NCBI GenBank assembly: GCA_023438065.1
Contig: JAEXRH010000008.1
Location: 248,001 to 312,000, forward strand
Origin: Spirochaetota bacterium
GTDB taxonomy: Bacteria > Spirochaetota > Spirochaetia > Treponematales > Treponemataceae
Direction of reading: 5' to 3'
DNA length: 64,000 nt
Of this stretch, positions 15,582 through 23,358 are shown in pieces. Every line of letters starts with the position of its first letter. The stretch's first letter is position 1. The translations under genes were made by a program, and so were the position numbers. The notes beneath the pieces were generated by a model, which worked only from the letters and a program-made list of their open reading frames with translations, had not been told where the DNA came from and did not search any database.

Positions 15582-16576
15582 CCCGCCGCGGCGCGGTTTT
15601 TCTTCTTGAGTCTCTTCCGTTCCTCGGGCGTTATCCGTCTCTTCTTCCTTGGCCGGTCGCGGAGGAGGAACATCGCGAAGAGGCTCGTCGCGAGACAGAT
15701 GCCGAGGATCACGATAACCGCCCAGTGGCCCTGCCAGCCGCCCATCGGGACGTTGACGTTCATCCCGAAGAAGCTCGTGATCATCGTCGGGATCATGAGC
15801 ACGAGGTTGATGACGGTGAGCCGCTTCATGACGATAGAGAGGTTGTTCGAGATGACCGACGCGAAGGCGTCCATCATCCCGGAAAGGATGTCGTTGTAGA
15901 TGTCGGCCATCTCGATGGCCTGCCTGTTGTCGATCGCGACGTCCTCGAGCCAGTCGCGGTCCTCCTCGTCGAGCTTGATGAGGCGGGTTTTCATGAGCTT
16001 CTCGAAGAGAAGCTGGTTGCTCTTGAGGCTCGTCGTGAAGTAGGTAAGCGATTTCTGGAGGTTGAGGAGCTGTATGAGCTCGTTGTTCTGGATCGAGCGC
16101 TGGAGCTCGGTCTCGATCGAGTTCGACCTCCGGTTGATCTCCTTGAGGTAGCGAAGGAAGATGAGGTCCGCTCGCGCGAGCACGCGAACGACGAACGAGG
16201 GAAGGTCGCCGAGGGAGATCCCCCGCACCTTGTTGTTCGTCAGGTCCGCGAGAACCTCGCAATCCGCCCAGCAGATCGTCAGGATCATGTTCGGGAAGAG
16301 GATGATGCCGAGCGGGATCGTGAAATAGCTGACCTCGTTCGACGCGATGAATATCGGGAGACGGACGATCATGAGGGTGTACTCGTCCTCGCGCTCGACG
16401 CGCGAAAGCTCGTCGGGGTCGAGGATGTCGAGGATGGTCTCGGTGTCGATCCCGTAATCGCTTTCGAGGACGCGGATGTCCTCGCGGGTGACGTTACGCG
16501 CGTCGACCCATATCGTCTCGTCGGTGCGCTCGCCTTGCACCATCTTCCTGTTTTCCTGTTTCCAAATCGTGATCAT
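15578..16576 (-). CDS. CorA-family divalent metal ion transporter
   Basis: A long N-terminal cytoplasmic domain (~265 residues, alpha/beta then a helical stalk) is followed by two transmembrane helices near the C-terminus. The diagnostic GMN motif occurs as SFFGMNVNVP between them, and the tail is strongly basic. Proteins of this family form pentameric Mg2+ (or Co2+/Ni2+) channels. At 332 residues it is near the family's usual length. GAGGAG precedes the ATG. A perfect TATAAT lies about 100 nt upstream, near 16655. The 283-bp gap to its right (16577-16859) holds only this promoter. Confidence 0.92.
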   Translation of the reverse strand: MITIWKQENRKMVQGERTDETIWVDARNVTREDIRVLESDYGIDTETILDILDPDELSRVEREDEYTLMIVRLPIFIASNEVSYFTIPLGIILFPNMILTICWADCEVLADLTNNKVRGISLGDLPSFVVRVLARADLIFLRYLKEINRRSNSIETELQRSIQNNELIQLLNLQKSLTYFTTSLKSNQLLFEKLMKTRLIKLDEEDRDWLEDVAIDNRQAIEMADIYNDILSGMMDAFASVISNNLSIVMKRLTVINLVLMIPTMITSFFGMNVNVPMGGWQGHWAVIVILGICLATSLFAMFLLRDRPRKKRRITPEERKRLKKKNRAAAG

Positions 16577-16859
16577 GCGTCACGTCTCCTCGTCGCGTAA
16601 GATGGCCGAAACGCGAGCGCCTCGAGGGAAAACCGGTCAATTCGGATGCGGGATCGGAATTATAGCGGATTGGTCCGGGGAGGCATGGTTTCGTCAGATT
16701 GATACTCGTTTCTACGACTACCAGGGTCCGTATCCATGGGATACTGCCTCCTCGAAATAGGGTTACTCATAAGAATAGCATAAGACGGGATGTGTGGCAA
16801 GCCGAGGCCGCCGGCCGCCCCGGGCTTTTCGCGAGGACGGGGGGGCGCGCCTTGAAGGA

Positions 16860-18032
16860 CTAATGGGGCTCCTCTCGGTACTCAAAGATGAGCATGCTGA
16901 TATCGTCGCGCTGGGGAACCTCGCGCTTGAACGTGAAGAAGGATTCCAGAATCCTGACCTTCGCGCGCGCGGTGTCCTCGCCGCGAGACGACGCGTCCGC
17001 GATGGCAAGCCCCATCGTCTCGAGCGGAAAGGTCTTGCCCGTTCCGTTCTCTTGCTCGACGAAACCGTCTGAAATGAGAAGAAAGGTCGTTCCCGGGGAA
17101 ATCCTGAGAGTTTTCGCGACCGGCTGGGCGATTTCCGAAAGACCGACGGGGCAGTTGTCGGCTTGCTCGCCGATTTGGTGCAGCGTGCCCGATTCGACCG
17201 CGAAGAACCACGAGTGGCCCATGTCGCAATACTCGATCTCGCCCGTGGCCTCCGAGAACCGCGCGAAAAATCCGGTGAGGTACTTTTCGAGCTTGAAGGT
17301 ATCGAGCACGAGAGCGTTGAGTTTCGCGACGAGATCGCCCACCGGTCTCGAGAAGTCCGCGTTGTGCATGAAGCCCGCGAGAACGGCGGTGATTATCGCG
17401 GCCGATATCCCCTTGCCCGAGATGTCGCACAGGCAGAAGAACCATTTACCCCGCTCGTACTCCCGCACGTGATAGTAGTCCCCGCCGACTCCCTGGGCCA
17501 TGACCGAGGAACAGACGATCGAGACCTGCCTTCCCTTGAGCGAAAGAAAGGGGGGAACGACCCGGCCCTGGATGGTCGTCGCCATCGCCATCTCCCGTTG
17601 CCTGTCCATGACGGCCCGATGGAGGAGGTCCTGGCTCGATACGTGGCCCGCGAAGGCGCCGTCCGGTCCCGTAAGCGCGTAATGGGACACGGTATCCCGC
17701 TCGAAATCGCCGCGCGCGCGCTCGGTGACTTCGGCGATGTACTCGTCCGCCCTGAATCGCGCGACGGGACGCATGATCTCGCGTGCGCTCTGTCGCTGGA
17801 GGAGGTCTCGACCGAAGGGTTTGCCGAGCAGCTCGACGAGATGCTCGGGGGTTATGAGCCCGAGGACGCGAAGACGAGCGTCCACGACGGCGACGGCCCC
17901 GCTGTACGGCTCGTTGAGCTCCTCGAGTATCGAGTGCACGGGCGCGTCCGCGTCGATGCAGAGAAACGAGGTCGCGAGCGCGGCGATTCGGTCTCCCCGG
18001 GTCTCGAGGCGGGGCGCTTCCTTGAGCGTCAT
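16860..18032 (-). CDS. CBS-domain SpoIIE-type protein phosphatase
   Basis: Residues ~15-150 form a CBS pair (ALATSFLCIDADAPVHSILEE; AGHVSSQDLLHRAV), an adenine-nucleotide sensor. Residues ~170-390 are a SpoIIE/PP2C serine phosphatase with the metal motifs GVGGDYYHV, LCDISGKGISAA, LLISDGFVEQ and RDDISML. It should dephosphorylate a STAS anti-anti-sigma protein, probably the one encoded at 18568-18933. The ATG overlaps the stop of the HATPase gene (ATGA). The CBS part suggests that energy charge controls this arm of the module. Confidence 0.9.
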   Translation of the reverse strand: MTLKEAPRLETRGDRIAALATSFLCIDADAPVHSILEELNEPYSGAVAVVDARLRVLGLITPEHLVELLGKPFGRDLLQRQSAREIMRPVARFRADEYIAEVTERARGDFERDTVSHYALTGPDGAFAGHVSSQDLLHRAVMDRQREMAMATTIQGRVVPPFLSLKGRQVSIVCSSVMAQGVGGDYYHVREYERGKWFFCLCDISGKGISAAIITAVLAGFMHNADFSRPVGDLVAKLNALVLDTFKLEKYLTGFFARFSEATGEIEYCDMGHSWFFAVESGTLHQIGEQADNCPVGLSEIAQPVAKTLRISPGTTFLLISDGFVEQENGTGKTFPLETMGLAIADASSRGEDTARAKVRILESFFTFKREVPQRDDISMLIFEYREEPH

Positions 18033-18571
18033 TCCTCGGAGTCCTCGTCCATGAAGCCCCGCGCGAAGGTTTTTCCGACGGCGACCGCGTTGCGCGCGTT
18101 CGAGTAGACGACGCCGAGGTTCCAGTACTCGAGGGCCGCGAACAGCGCGTTTCCGCCGTCGTACGCGTCGCTTCGCTCGGTTTTCCACGAGACGTAGCTC
18201 ATGAGTCCCGTGTAGTCTCCCTTGTCGAGGTATTCGCGCCGTTTGCGGTTGAAGAGGTTCCACTTCTCGATGTCCTTGAAACCCGGCCCCTCGTCCTCGA
18301 CGATGAGCCGCGCCTCGGTCTCGCCGAAGCGGTACCAGACCCTGATTTCCTTCGCCTCGTCGCAGCCGTTGCCGTGCTTGATCGCGTTTTTGATGATCTC
18401 GCTGACCTGTTGCTCGAGGAGCAATCGCTCGTCCGTTCTCGGCCGCGATCGCTGGACGAGAAGAAGCGTGTAATACCGTATCTGGCGGAAATCGCTCGAG
18501 AAAACCGCGAAATTCATGTCCTTCCGCGAGAAAAGACCGTGGGCGTCTCCGGTGAGAATTTCGTCGTTCAT
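18029..18571 (-). CDS. Histidine-kinase-like ATPase, probable anti-sigma/anti-STAS kinase
   Basis: A 180-residue GHKL ATPase without a dimerisation domain: N box VSEIIKNAIKHGNG, G1 box VEDEGPGF, then an unusual ~60-residue charged insert and GGNALFAAL where the G2 region should lie. Stand-alone ATPases next to STAS and SpoIIE genes act as RsbW/SpoIIAB-type serine kinases or binding partners. It overlaps both neighbouring genes by 4 bp, so the order STAS-kinase-phosphatase is tightly coupled. No sigma factor gene lies nearby. Confidence 0.85.
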   Translation of the reverse strand: MNDEILTGDAHGLFSRKDMNFAVFSSDFRQIRYYTLLLVQRSRPRTDERLLLEQQVSEIIKNAIKHGNGCDEAKEIRVWYRFGETEARLIVEDEGPGFKDIEKWNLFNRKRREYLDKGDYTGLMSYVSWKTERSDAYDGGNALFAALEYWNLGVVYSNARNAVAVGKTFARGFMDEDSEE

Positions 18572-18933
18572 CGAGCCGTCTCCTTTCCGCTCTTTGGAGC
18601 CACTCTGGCCAACGCCGCGGCGAGGTTCGCCTCGATCGGGAGAATCGCGCTCATCCTGCTGAGCCGCATGAGCTTATCCGCCATTCCGCGCACGTTGCAG
18701 ATCGAGAAGGGTATGCCCTTCATTCGCGCGTCCGAGAGGATCTGGACGAAAACTCCGACACCGCTCGAATCGAGATACTCCGTTTTTTCCATGTCGATGA
18801 CGAACGGCGCGCGGGAGCCGCTCGCGACGTGGTCTTTCCACGTTCCGTGAAGCGCCGGGGCGCTGTACATGTCGATGTCGCCGAATACCGAGCAGACGGT
18901 CGTCGCGCCGTCCTGCCTGATGTGCGTTTGCAT
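18568..18933 (-). CDS. STAS-domain anti-anti-sigma factor
   Basis: A 121-residue STAS protein with the phosphorylation loop YLDSSGVGVFVQ; the first serine is the expected target of the partner kinase. AGGAGG precedes the ATG by 5 nt, it lies 10 nt after the SpoIIE gene, and it overlaps the kinase gene by 4 bp. Unphosphorylated it should sequester the kinase at 18029-18571. Confidence 0.92.
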   Translation of the reverse strand: MQTHIRQDGATTVCSVFGDIDMYSAPALHGTWKDHVASGSRAPFVIDMEKTEYLDSSGVGVFVQILSDARMKGIPFSICNVRGMADKLMRLSRMSAILPIEANLAAALARVAPKSGKETAR

Positions 18934-18943
18934 GCTTGCCTCC

Positions 18944-20158
18944 TTAGAGTATCTTCAGGATCTGGACCGTCCTGTCGTCCTCGTTCGCGCCGCGTGCCGC
19001 GGTGACCGCGACCGCCTCGAGAATTTTCGCCGCGAGGTCCTCGGACGCGAGATAGTAATGCCGTCTGATCGCCTCGGCGACGGTCTCGGCCCCGACGAGG
19101 GTTCCGTCCTGCTTTCGCGCGGAAGTAAGGCCATCCGTGCACAGGCAGATGACGTCGCCGGTTCTCGGCTCGATCGAGTACGACTTTATTTCCGCGTCCT
19201 TTCTGATGCCCGCGGCCGGCCCGAAACGAAAGATGTCCGCGGACATGGTTTCGTGGCGAAAGTGCATCGCCGTCGCGCTTCCGCATCCCGCGATCTCCGC
19301 GATCCCCGCGCCGCGCGAATAGCGTAACCCCGCGAGCGAAGCGTAGCATTCGCTCTGTCTTGCCGCCATGTCCGCGTTCAACCTCGCGATCATATCCCGT
19401 ATCCCGAGGCTGGTTTTCGAGAGTATCGAGAACCAGGTGTCGAGATACACGATCCCGAGATGGCGATCCGCGTCGCTCGCCGTCACGTCGCACGCGCAGG
19501 CGACGATACCCTCGTCCGCGGCGTGCCACATTTCGGCGAAGTCGCTTCCCGCGCGGGCTCCGTAGTCGGAGAGCTGGAAGAATCCGGGGTACATCCGCGT
19601 CTTCCTTCCGACCGCCCCTTGCGCGCGCAAGAGCAACCGGCGCTCCGTTTCCTCGGAGATCGCGGAGGCCTTACGGTTGCGCGCCCTGACGTCCTTGAGC
19701 GCCGCGCTGAAATAAGTCGAGAGTTCCTTTCCCGCGTCTCTTTCCTCGCGGGAAAACTTCCGACCCTTTCGCGCGACTATCGCGACAAGATGCGTTTCCT
19801 TCTTGCCGGATACGGGAAGCTCGAGCCATGAACGATATTCGCCCGAGAGAAGAGAGCCGTCGTTATTCTCTCGACAGGCGAAATCTCGAACGGCGAAAAG
19901 CCGCTCGAGAGCCGGGTCGTCGGCCACGATCGCTCGAGCGGCGTTTCCGTGCCGTTTGAATGATTGCTTTCCGTTCTCCTCGAATCGCGCGATCACGCAT
20001 GCGTCGTCGTCGTTCGCCCAATACTGCGCGCTTCGGGCGAGGAGGTCCGCGAAGGTCTCCGCGTCGAGCGACAGGGCCCCCGCGACGTCCTTGCGAAAAT
20101 GCGAGGCGGCCTTGAGGGCCCGTTCCGATGGATGCTTCTCTTTCATGTTCGTGATCAT
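18944..20158 (-). CDS. Divergent SpoIIE/PP2C-type phosphatase with N-terminal sensor region
   Basis: First gene of the partner-switching operon. The N-terminal ~170 residues look like a GAF-type sensor (SWLELPVSGKKETHLVAIVA), followed by a short helix and a SpoIIE catalytic domain. The metal aspartates remain (GSDFAEMWHA; CDVTASDADRH; CLCTDGLTSA; NEDDRTVQI), but the usual DVSGKG loop is replaced by DVTASD, which is unusual. The start is uncertain: ATGs at 20158 and 20146 both lack a good ribosome site. It probably activates the STAS protein encoded 10 nt downstream. Confidence 0.8.
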   Translation of the reverse strand: MITNMKEKHPSERALKAASHFRKDVAGALSLDAETFADLLARSAQYWANDDDACVIARFEENGKQSFKRHGNAARAIVADDPALERLFAVRDFACRENNDGSLLSGEYRSWLELPVSGKKETHLVAIVARKGRKFSREERDAGKELSTYFSAALKDVRARNRKASAISEETERRLLLRAQGAVGRKTRMYPGFFQLSDYGARAGSDFAEMWHAADEGIVACACDVTASDADRHLGIVYLDTWFSILSKTSLGIRDMIARLNADMAARQSECYASLAGLRYSRGAGIAEIAGCGSATAMHFRHETMSADIFRFGPAAGIRKDAEIKSYSIEPRTGDVICLCTDGLTSARKQDGTLVGAETVAEAIRRHYYLASEDLAAKILEAVAVTAARGANEDDRTVQILKIL

Positions 20159-20208
20159 ACGTCGCGTCCGTTCGGCATTCGTGAGGAAAAAATGAGAAAC
20201 GCGTGAAA

Positions 20209-21099
20209 TCAGGCGGCCCGTCGGCCGAGGAAGAGCGAGAGCGCGAGGCCCGCGAGGGCGGGAAGGATCGCCGATGCAAAATCGACGAGCGCGCGCGCGG
20301 TCCAAGGATCGACGCCCGCGGGAAGACGAGGCATGCCGGGGAAGACGAGGACGAGGGAGCCGACGGTGAAGCCGAGGATCCCGAACGCGACGATGCCGTG
20401 GAAGCGGGCGTAGAGCGCGGCGATGGCGCGCGAGAGGAGGGCGATCGCGAGCAGGGCTCCCGCGCCGACGAGCGCGAGCGGGAGTATCGCGAGCGTCGCG
20501 GCGGCGTCGAGCATCGGGCCGTAAAGCCCGAGATAGACGAGGATAACCGACGCGCTCATCCCGGGAAGGAGCGATCCCGAGCCGATGATCGCGCCCGAAA
20601 GGACCCACTCGAGCGGGGCAATGGCGACCGGGTAGGTCGACGGATCGCCCGTCGCGAGCGAACCGGCCTCTTGAGAGCCGCCTCGCCCCGCGAGAACCGA
20701 GAAGGCGATCAACGCTCCCGCGGTAAGCGCGAAGTAGACCGCCTCGCGAAGGCCCGCCCCCGTTTTCCGCGCGCCGCGCCAGATGGACGGAAGCGTTCCC
20801 GCGATGAAGCCCCAGAAAAGGTAGATGATCGTTCGCTCATGCGCGGCGAAGAGACGGTCGAGAAGGAGGGTCGTCGCGACGAATCCTGCTCCGATGCCGA
20901 TCGCGAGACTCCAGTGACGCGAGAGAAAGACGCGCGCGTTTTGCTTCGGGTGCGCTATGAGCGCGGTGAGTTCCTGGTAAAAGCCGAAGACGACGGCGAG
21001 CGACGCGCCCGATATGCCGGGGAGTATTCCGCCCGCTCCGACGAAGAGCCCCTGGACGAACTCGAGAATCCGGTTTCCGGTCGCGCTTCCCCCGGCCAT
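20209..21099 (-). CDS. DUF368 membrane protein (undecaprenyl-phosphate translocase, PopT family)
   Basis: A polytopic membrane protein of 296 residues with about eight hydrophobic helices and two related half motifs: GILPGISGASLAVVFGFYQE near the start and GSLLPGMSASVILVYLGLY in the second half. These are the repeated signature of DUF368, shown in other bacteria to recycle undecaprenyl phosphate across the membrane for wall and surface glycan synthesis. It is the last gene of the purine operon, 19 nt after purN. The ribosome site is weak. Confidence 0.85.
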   Translation of the reverse strand: MAGGSATGNRILEFVQGLFVGAGGILPGISGASLAVVFGFYQELTALIAHPKQNARVFLSRHWSLAIGIGAGFVATTLLLDRLFAAHERTIIYLFWGFIAGTLPSIWRGARKTGAGLREAVYFALTAGALIAFSVLAGRGGSQEAGSLATGDPSTYPVAIAPLEWVLSGAIIGSGSLLPGMSASVILVYLGLYGPMLDAAATLAILPLALVGAGALLAIALLSRAIAALYARFHGIVAFGILGFTVGSLVLVFPGMPRLPAGVDPWTARALVDFASAILPALAGLALSLFLGRRAA

Positions 21100-21118
21100 T
21101 CGATTCGCGTTCCCGGCG

Positions 21119-22111
21119 TCAAACGCGTCCCGCGAGACGGCGCGCGAGGACCCTGACGCCCTCGACGATCGCCGCGTGCTCCTCGCCCGCGATGCGCGCG
21201 GCGAGGGTTTCCGCCGTGTCGCCGGTCACGACCGGGACCTTCCGCTGGAGGAGGATCGGGCCGGTGTCGCAACCGGCGTCGACGAGGTGGACGGTGCATC
21301 CCGATTCAGCGTCGCCCGAGGCGAGCACCGCCTCGTGGACGTGGTGTCCCCACATCCCCGGCCCGCCGAATTTCGGGAGGAGGGCGGGATGGAGGTTGAC
21401 GATGCGGTTGGCGTATTCGTCGATGACGGGACCAGACATGATCGTGAGAAAGCCCGCGAGGACGAGCGCGTCCGCGCGCGCTTCCCGCGCGAGAGCGAGC
21501 ACGCGGTCGGACACCGCGCGGCGCGCCTCGGGCCTCGGCACTCCCTTCGGGGGGAGGGCGAGCGCGGCATCGATCCCGCTTTGTTTCGCGCGCTCGAGGG
21601 CGTAGCACTCGCGGTCCGCGATTACGATCGCGATCTCGTACGATCCCGCCCCGGCGTTGTCGCCCGCGGCGTCTTTTGCGTCAATGAGTGCCTGGAGGTT
21701 CGTTCCCCCTCCGGAAACCAGGACGGCGATGCGCATCGGTTTTTCTCCTTCGGATTTTCGCTCGATGGTGTACAGTATCCATTGGTCGCTCTTCGAGCCG
21801 GTGCGCGCGCGGTAGAGGTTCATGACCTCGCCGGTCTCGGTCTCGATTCTGAAAAGGTGCTTGTCGACATACCGTTCGCCCGACCCGTTCCGGCAGCCGC
21901 GAAAGGTCTTTCGCTCGCCGAGGAGGGCGCGCACGCGGTATTCCCGTCCGCGCCAGGAGAACGCCGTCGGCACTCCCGGCGTTCCCGCCGCCATCGAGGA
22001 GGCGAGAAAGGAGCCCGCGACGGGAACGACGGGCTCGCTCACGAGACGTTCGGCCGGAAGGTCGCTTGCGCGCGTCGTTCCGGCCGTCCCGTTTTCAGTG
22101 GAAGACGACAT
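21119..22111 (-). CDS. purN: DUF6504-like domain fused in frame to phosphoribosylglycinamide formyltransferase
   Basis: The C-terminal 205 residues are PurN, which formylates GAR with 10-formyl-THF. They start MRIAVLVSGGGTNLQALIDA and contain NLHPALLPKF (catalytic N and H) and DAGCDTGPILLQ (catalytic D). About 125 residues precede them in the same frame with no stop; FSWRGREYRVRALL and later QWILYTIE resemble DUF6504. The ATG at 22111 overlaps purM by 17 nt and has a poor ribosome site. The internal ATG at 21736 has an excellent one, so the cell may make PurN alone, the fusion, or both. The N-terminal assignment is tentative. Confidence 0.85.
   Translation of the reverse strand: MSSSTENGTAGTTRASDLPAERLVSEPVVPVAGSFLASSMAAGTPGVPTAFSWRGREYRVRALLGERKTFRGCRNGSGERYVDKHLFRIETETGEVMNLYRARTGSKSDQWILYTIERKSEGEKPMRIAVLVSGGGTNLQALIDAKDAAGDNAGAGSYEIAIVIADRECYALERAKQSGIDAALALPPKGVPRPEARRAVSDRVLALAREARADALVLAGFLTIMSGPVIDEYANRIVNLHPALLPKFGGPGMWGHHVHEAVLASGDAESGCTVHLVDAGCDTGPILLQRKVPVVTGDTAETLAARIAGEEHAAIVEGVRVLARRLAGRV
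21734..21750 (-). promoter_or_regulatory. Internal ribosome-binding site and start codon of PurN
   Basis: Minus-strand AAGGAG (21745-21750) lies 8 nt before the ATG at 21736, in frame with the upstream domain and exactly where other PurN proteins begin. The SD bases themselves encode part of the SEGEKP linker of the long product. Confidence 0.7.
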
Positions 22112-23123
22112 CCTCGGTTCCCCGTCCGACATAACCGACCTCGTACGCGGGGAATCCTTCCCCGTTCATGAAGTCGATCGCCTTTTTTGCGTCTTCCTTC
22201 GCGACCGCCATGATGAACCCGAGCCCCATGTTGAAGGTATTGTACATCCGCGCGGGATCGGCGCCGCGGCGCACGAGCTCGTCGAATATCGGGAGGACCG
22301 GCCAGCTGCCCTTCTTTATCATCGACACGAGTCGCGTACCCGCCGCGTCTCCGTGCACGCCGCCGGTCGGGTACATGCGCGGGATGTTCTCGTAAAAACC
22401 GCCGCCGGTGATGTGCACCATGCCGTGGATGTCGACCTTCTCGAGGAGGGCGAGCACGGGTTTCACGTAGATCTTCGTCGGGGTGAGGAGGGTCTCGCCG
22501 ATCGGTTTTCCGTTGAAATCGTCCATGACGTTCGGGACGAGTTTCCGCACGAGGCTGAAGCCGTTCGAGTGCACGCCCGAGGACGCGAGCCCGACGAGGA
22601 CGTCTCCCTCGCGGATCTTCGAGCCGTCGATTATCTTCGACTTCTCGACGATGCCGACCGAGAAGCCCGCGATATCGTATTTGCCCGCGTCGTAAAAGCC
22701 GGGCATCTCCGCGGTTTCGCCGCCCATGAGCGCGGACGCGGCCTGGAGGCAGCCGTCCGAGACGCCCTTGACCATCTGGCCCGCGATTTCCGCGTCGAGC
22801 TTTCCGCACGCGAGGTAGTCGAGGAAGAAGAGCGGCCGCGCGCCGTGGCAGAGCACGTCGTTCACGCACATCGCGACGCAGTCGATGCCGACCGTGTCGT
22901 ACTTCTTCATCTGGAACGCGATATCGAGCTTGGTGCCGACGCCGTCGGTTCCGGACACGATGACCGGCTCCCTGTAGCCCGCGGGCATCTCGAAGAGCCC
23001 GGCGAAGCTCCCGAGTCCATTGAGGACTCCGGGTATCATCGTGCGCTTCGCGCTCGTCTTGTAGTTCTCGACGGCTCGGTAGCCTTCCTCAACGTCCACG
23101 CCGGACTGCCGGTAATCAATCAT
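22095..23123 (-). CDS. purM: Phosphoribosylformylglycinamidine cyclo-ligase (AIR synthetase)
   Basis: Closes FGAM to AIR using ATP. Of 342 residues, the N-terminal ATP-binding half carries SGTDGVGTKLDIAF and CVNDVLCHGARPLFFLDY. The centre has MGGETAEMPGFY, and the C-terminal half HITGGGFYENIPR and YNTFNMGLGF, all PurM hallmarks. GAGGAG lies 6 nt before the ATG. It follows purF after a ~220-bp gap full of hairpin repeats and overlaps the purN ORF by 17 nt. Confidence 0.97.
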   Translation of the reverse strand: MIDYRQSGVDVEEGYRAVENYKTSAKRTMIPGVLNGLGSFAGLFEMPAGYREPVIVSGTDGVGTKLDIAFQMKKYDTVGIDCVAMCVNDVLCHGARPLFFLDYLACGKLDAEIAGQMVKGVSDGCLQAASALMGGETAEMPGFYDAGKYDIAGFSVGIVEKSKIIDGSKIREGDVLVGLASSGVHSNGFSLVRKLVPNVMDDFNGKPIGETLLTPTKIYVKPVLALLEKVDIHGMVHITGGGFYENIPRMYPTGGVHGDAAGTRLVSMIKKGSWPVLPIFDELVRRGADPARMYNTFNMGLGFIMAVAKEDAKKAIDFMNGEGFPAYEVGYVGRGTEDVVFH

Positions 23124-23187
23124 CGTGCGCTCCTCGAATAAAAAAAATAAAAAAACGCCCCGTCGCGGGCGCGGTCATTCGTAAATC

Positions 23188-23358
23188 AGGAAAACGGTTT
23201 ATCGTTTTCCTATTGGTCTCCGTGAAGAAACCGACGTTCCGTCGGTTTCTTCAAGAGAATTAGGAAAACTACCGTTTGCCTCAATATGAGTCTCCGTGAG
23301 TTCCCGACGTTCCGACGGGAACTCAAAGAGAACTTGGAAAACTATCGTTTTCCAAGTT
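23188..23358. repeat. Tandem pair of hairpin repeats between purF and purM
   Basis: Five hairpins in a row. H1: AGGAAAACG/CGTTTTCCT (23188-23211). H2: 13-bp arms with a TTC loop (23224-23252, GAAGAAACCGACG). H3: an imperfect AGGAAAAC hairpin near 23262. H4: 12-bp arms with a TTC loop (23298-23324, GAGTTCCCGACG, one mismatch). H5: AACTTGGAAAAC arms with a TATC loop (23331-23358). H2-H3 and H4-H5 are two copies of one ~75-bp unit, linked by (G)GTCTCCGTGA and AAGAGAA. The stems differ in sequence but still pair. H5 contains the purF stop codon. Confidence 0.75.

Noticed and set aside
16701..16760. Short protein-like frame (FRQIDTRFYDYQGPYPWDT) between the CorA and phosphatase genes
   Set aside because: No start codon in a sensible context, no ribosome site for this frame, and too short to support.
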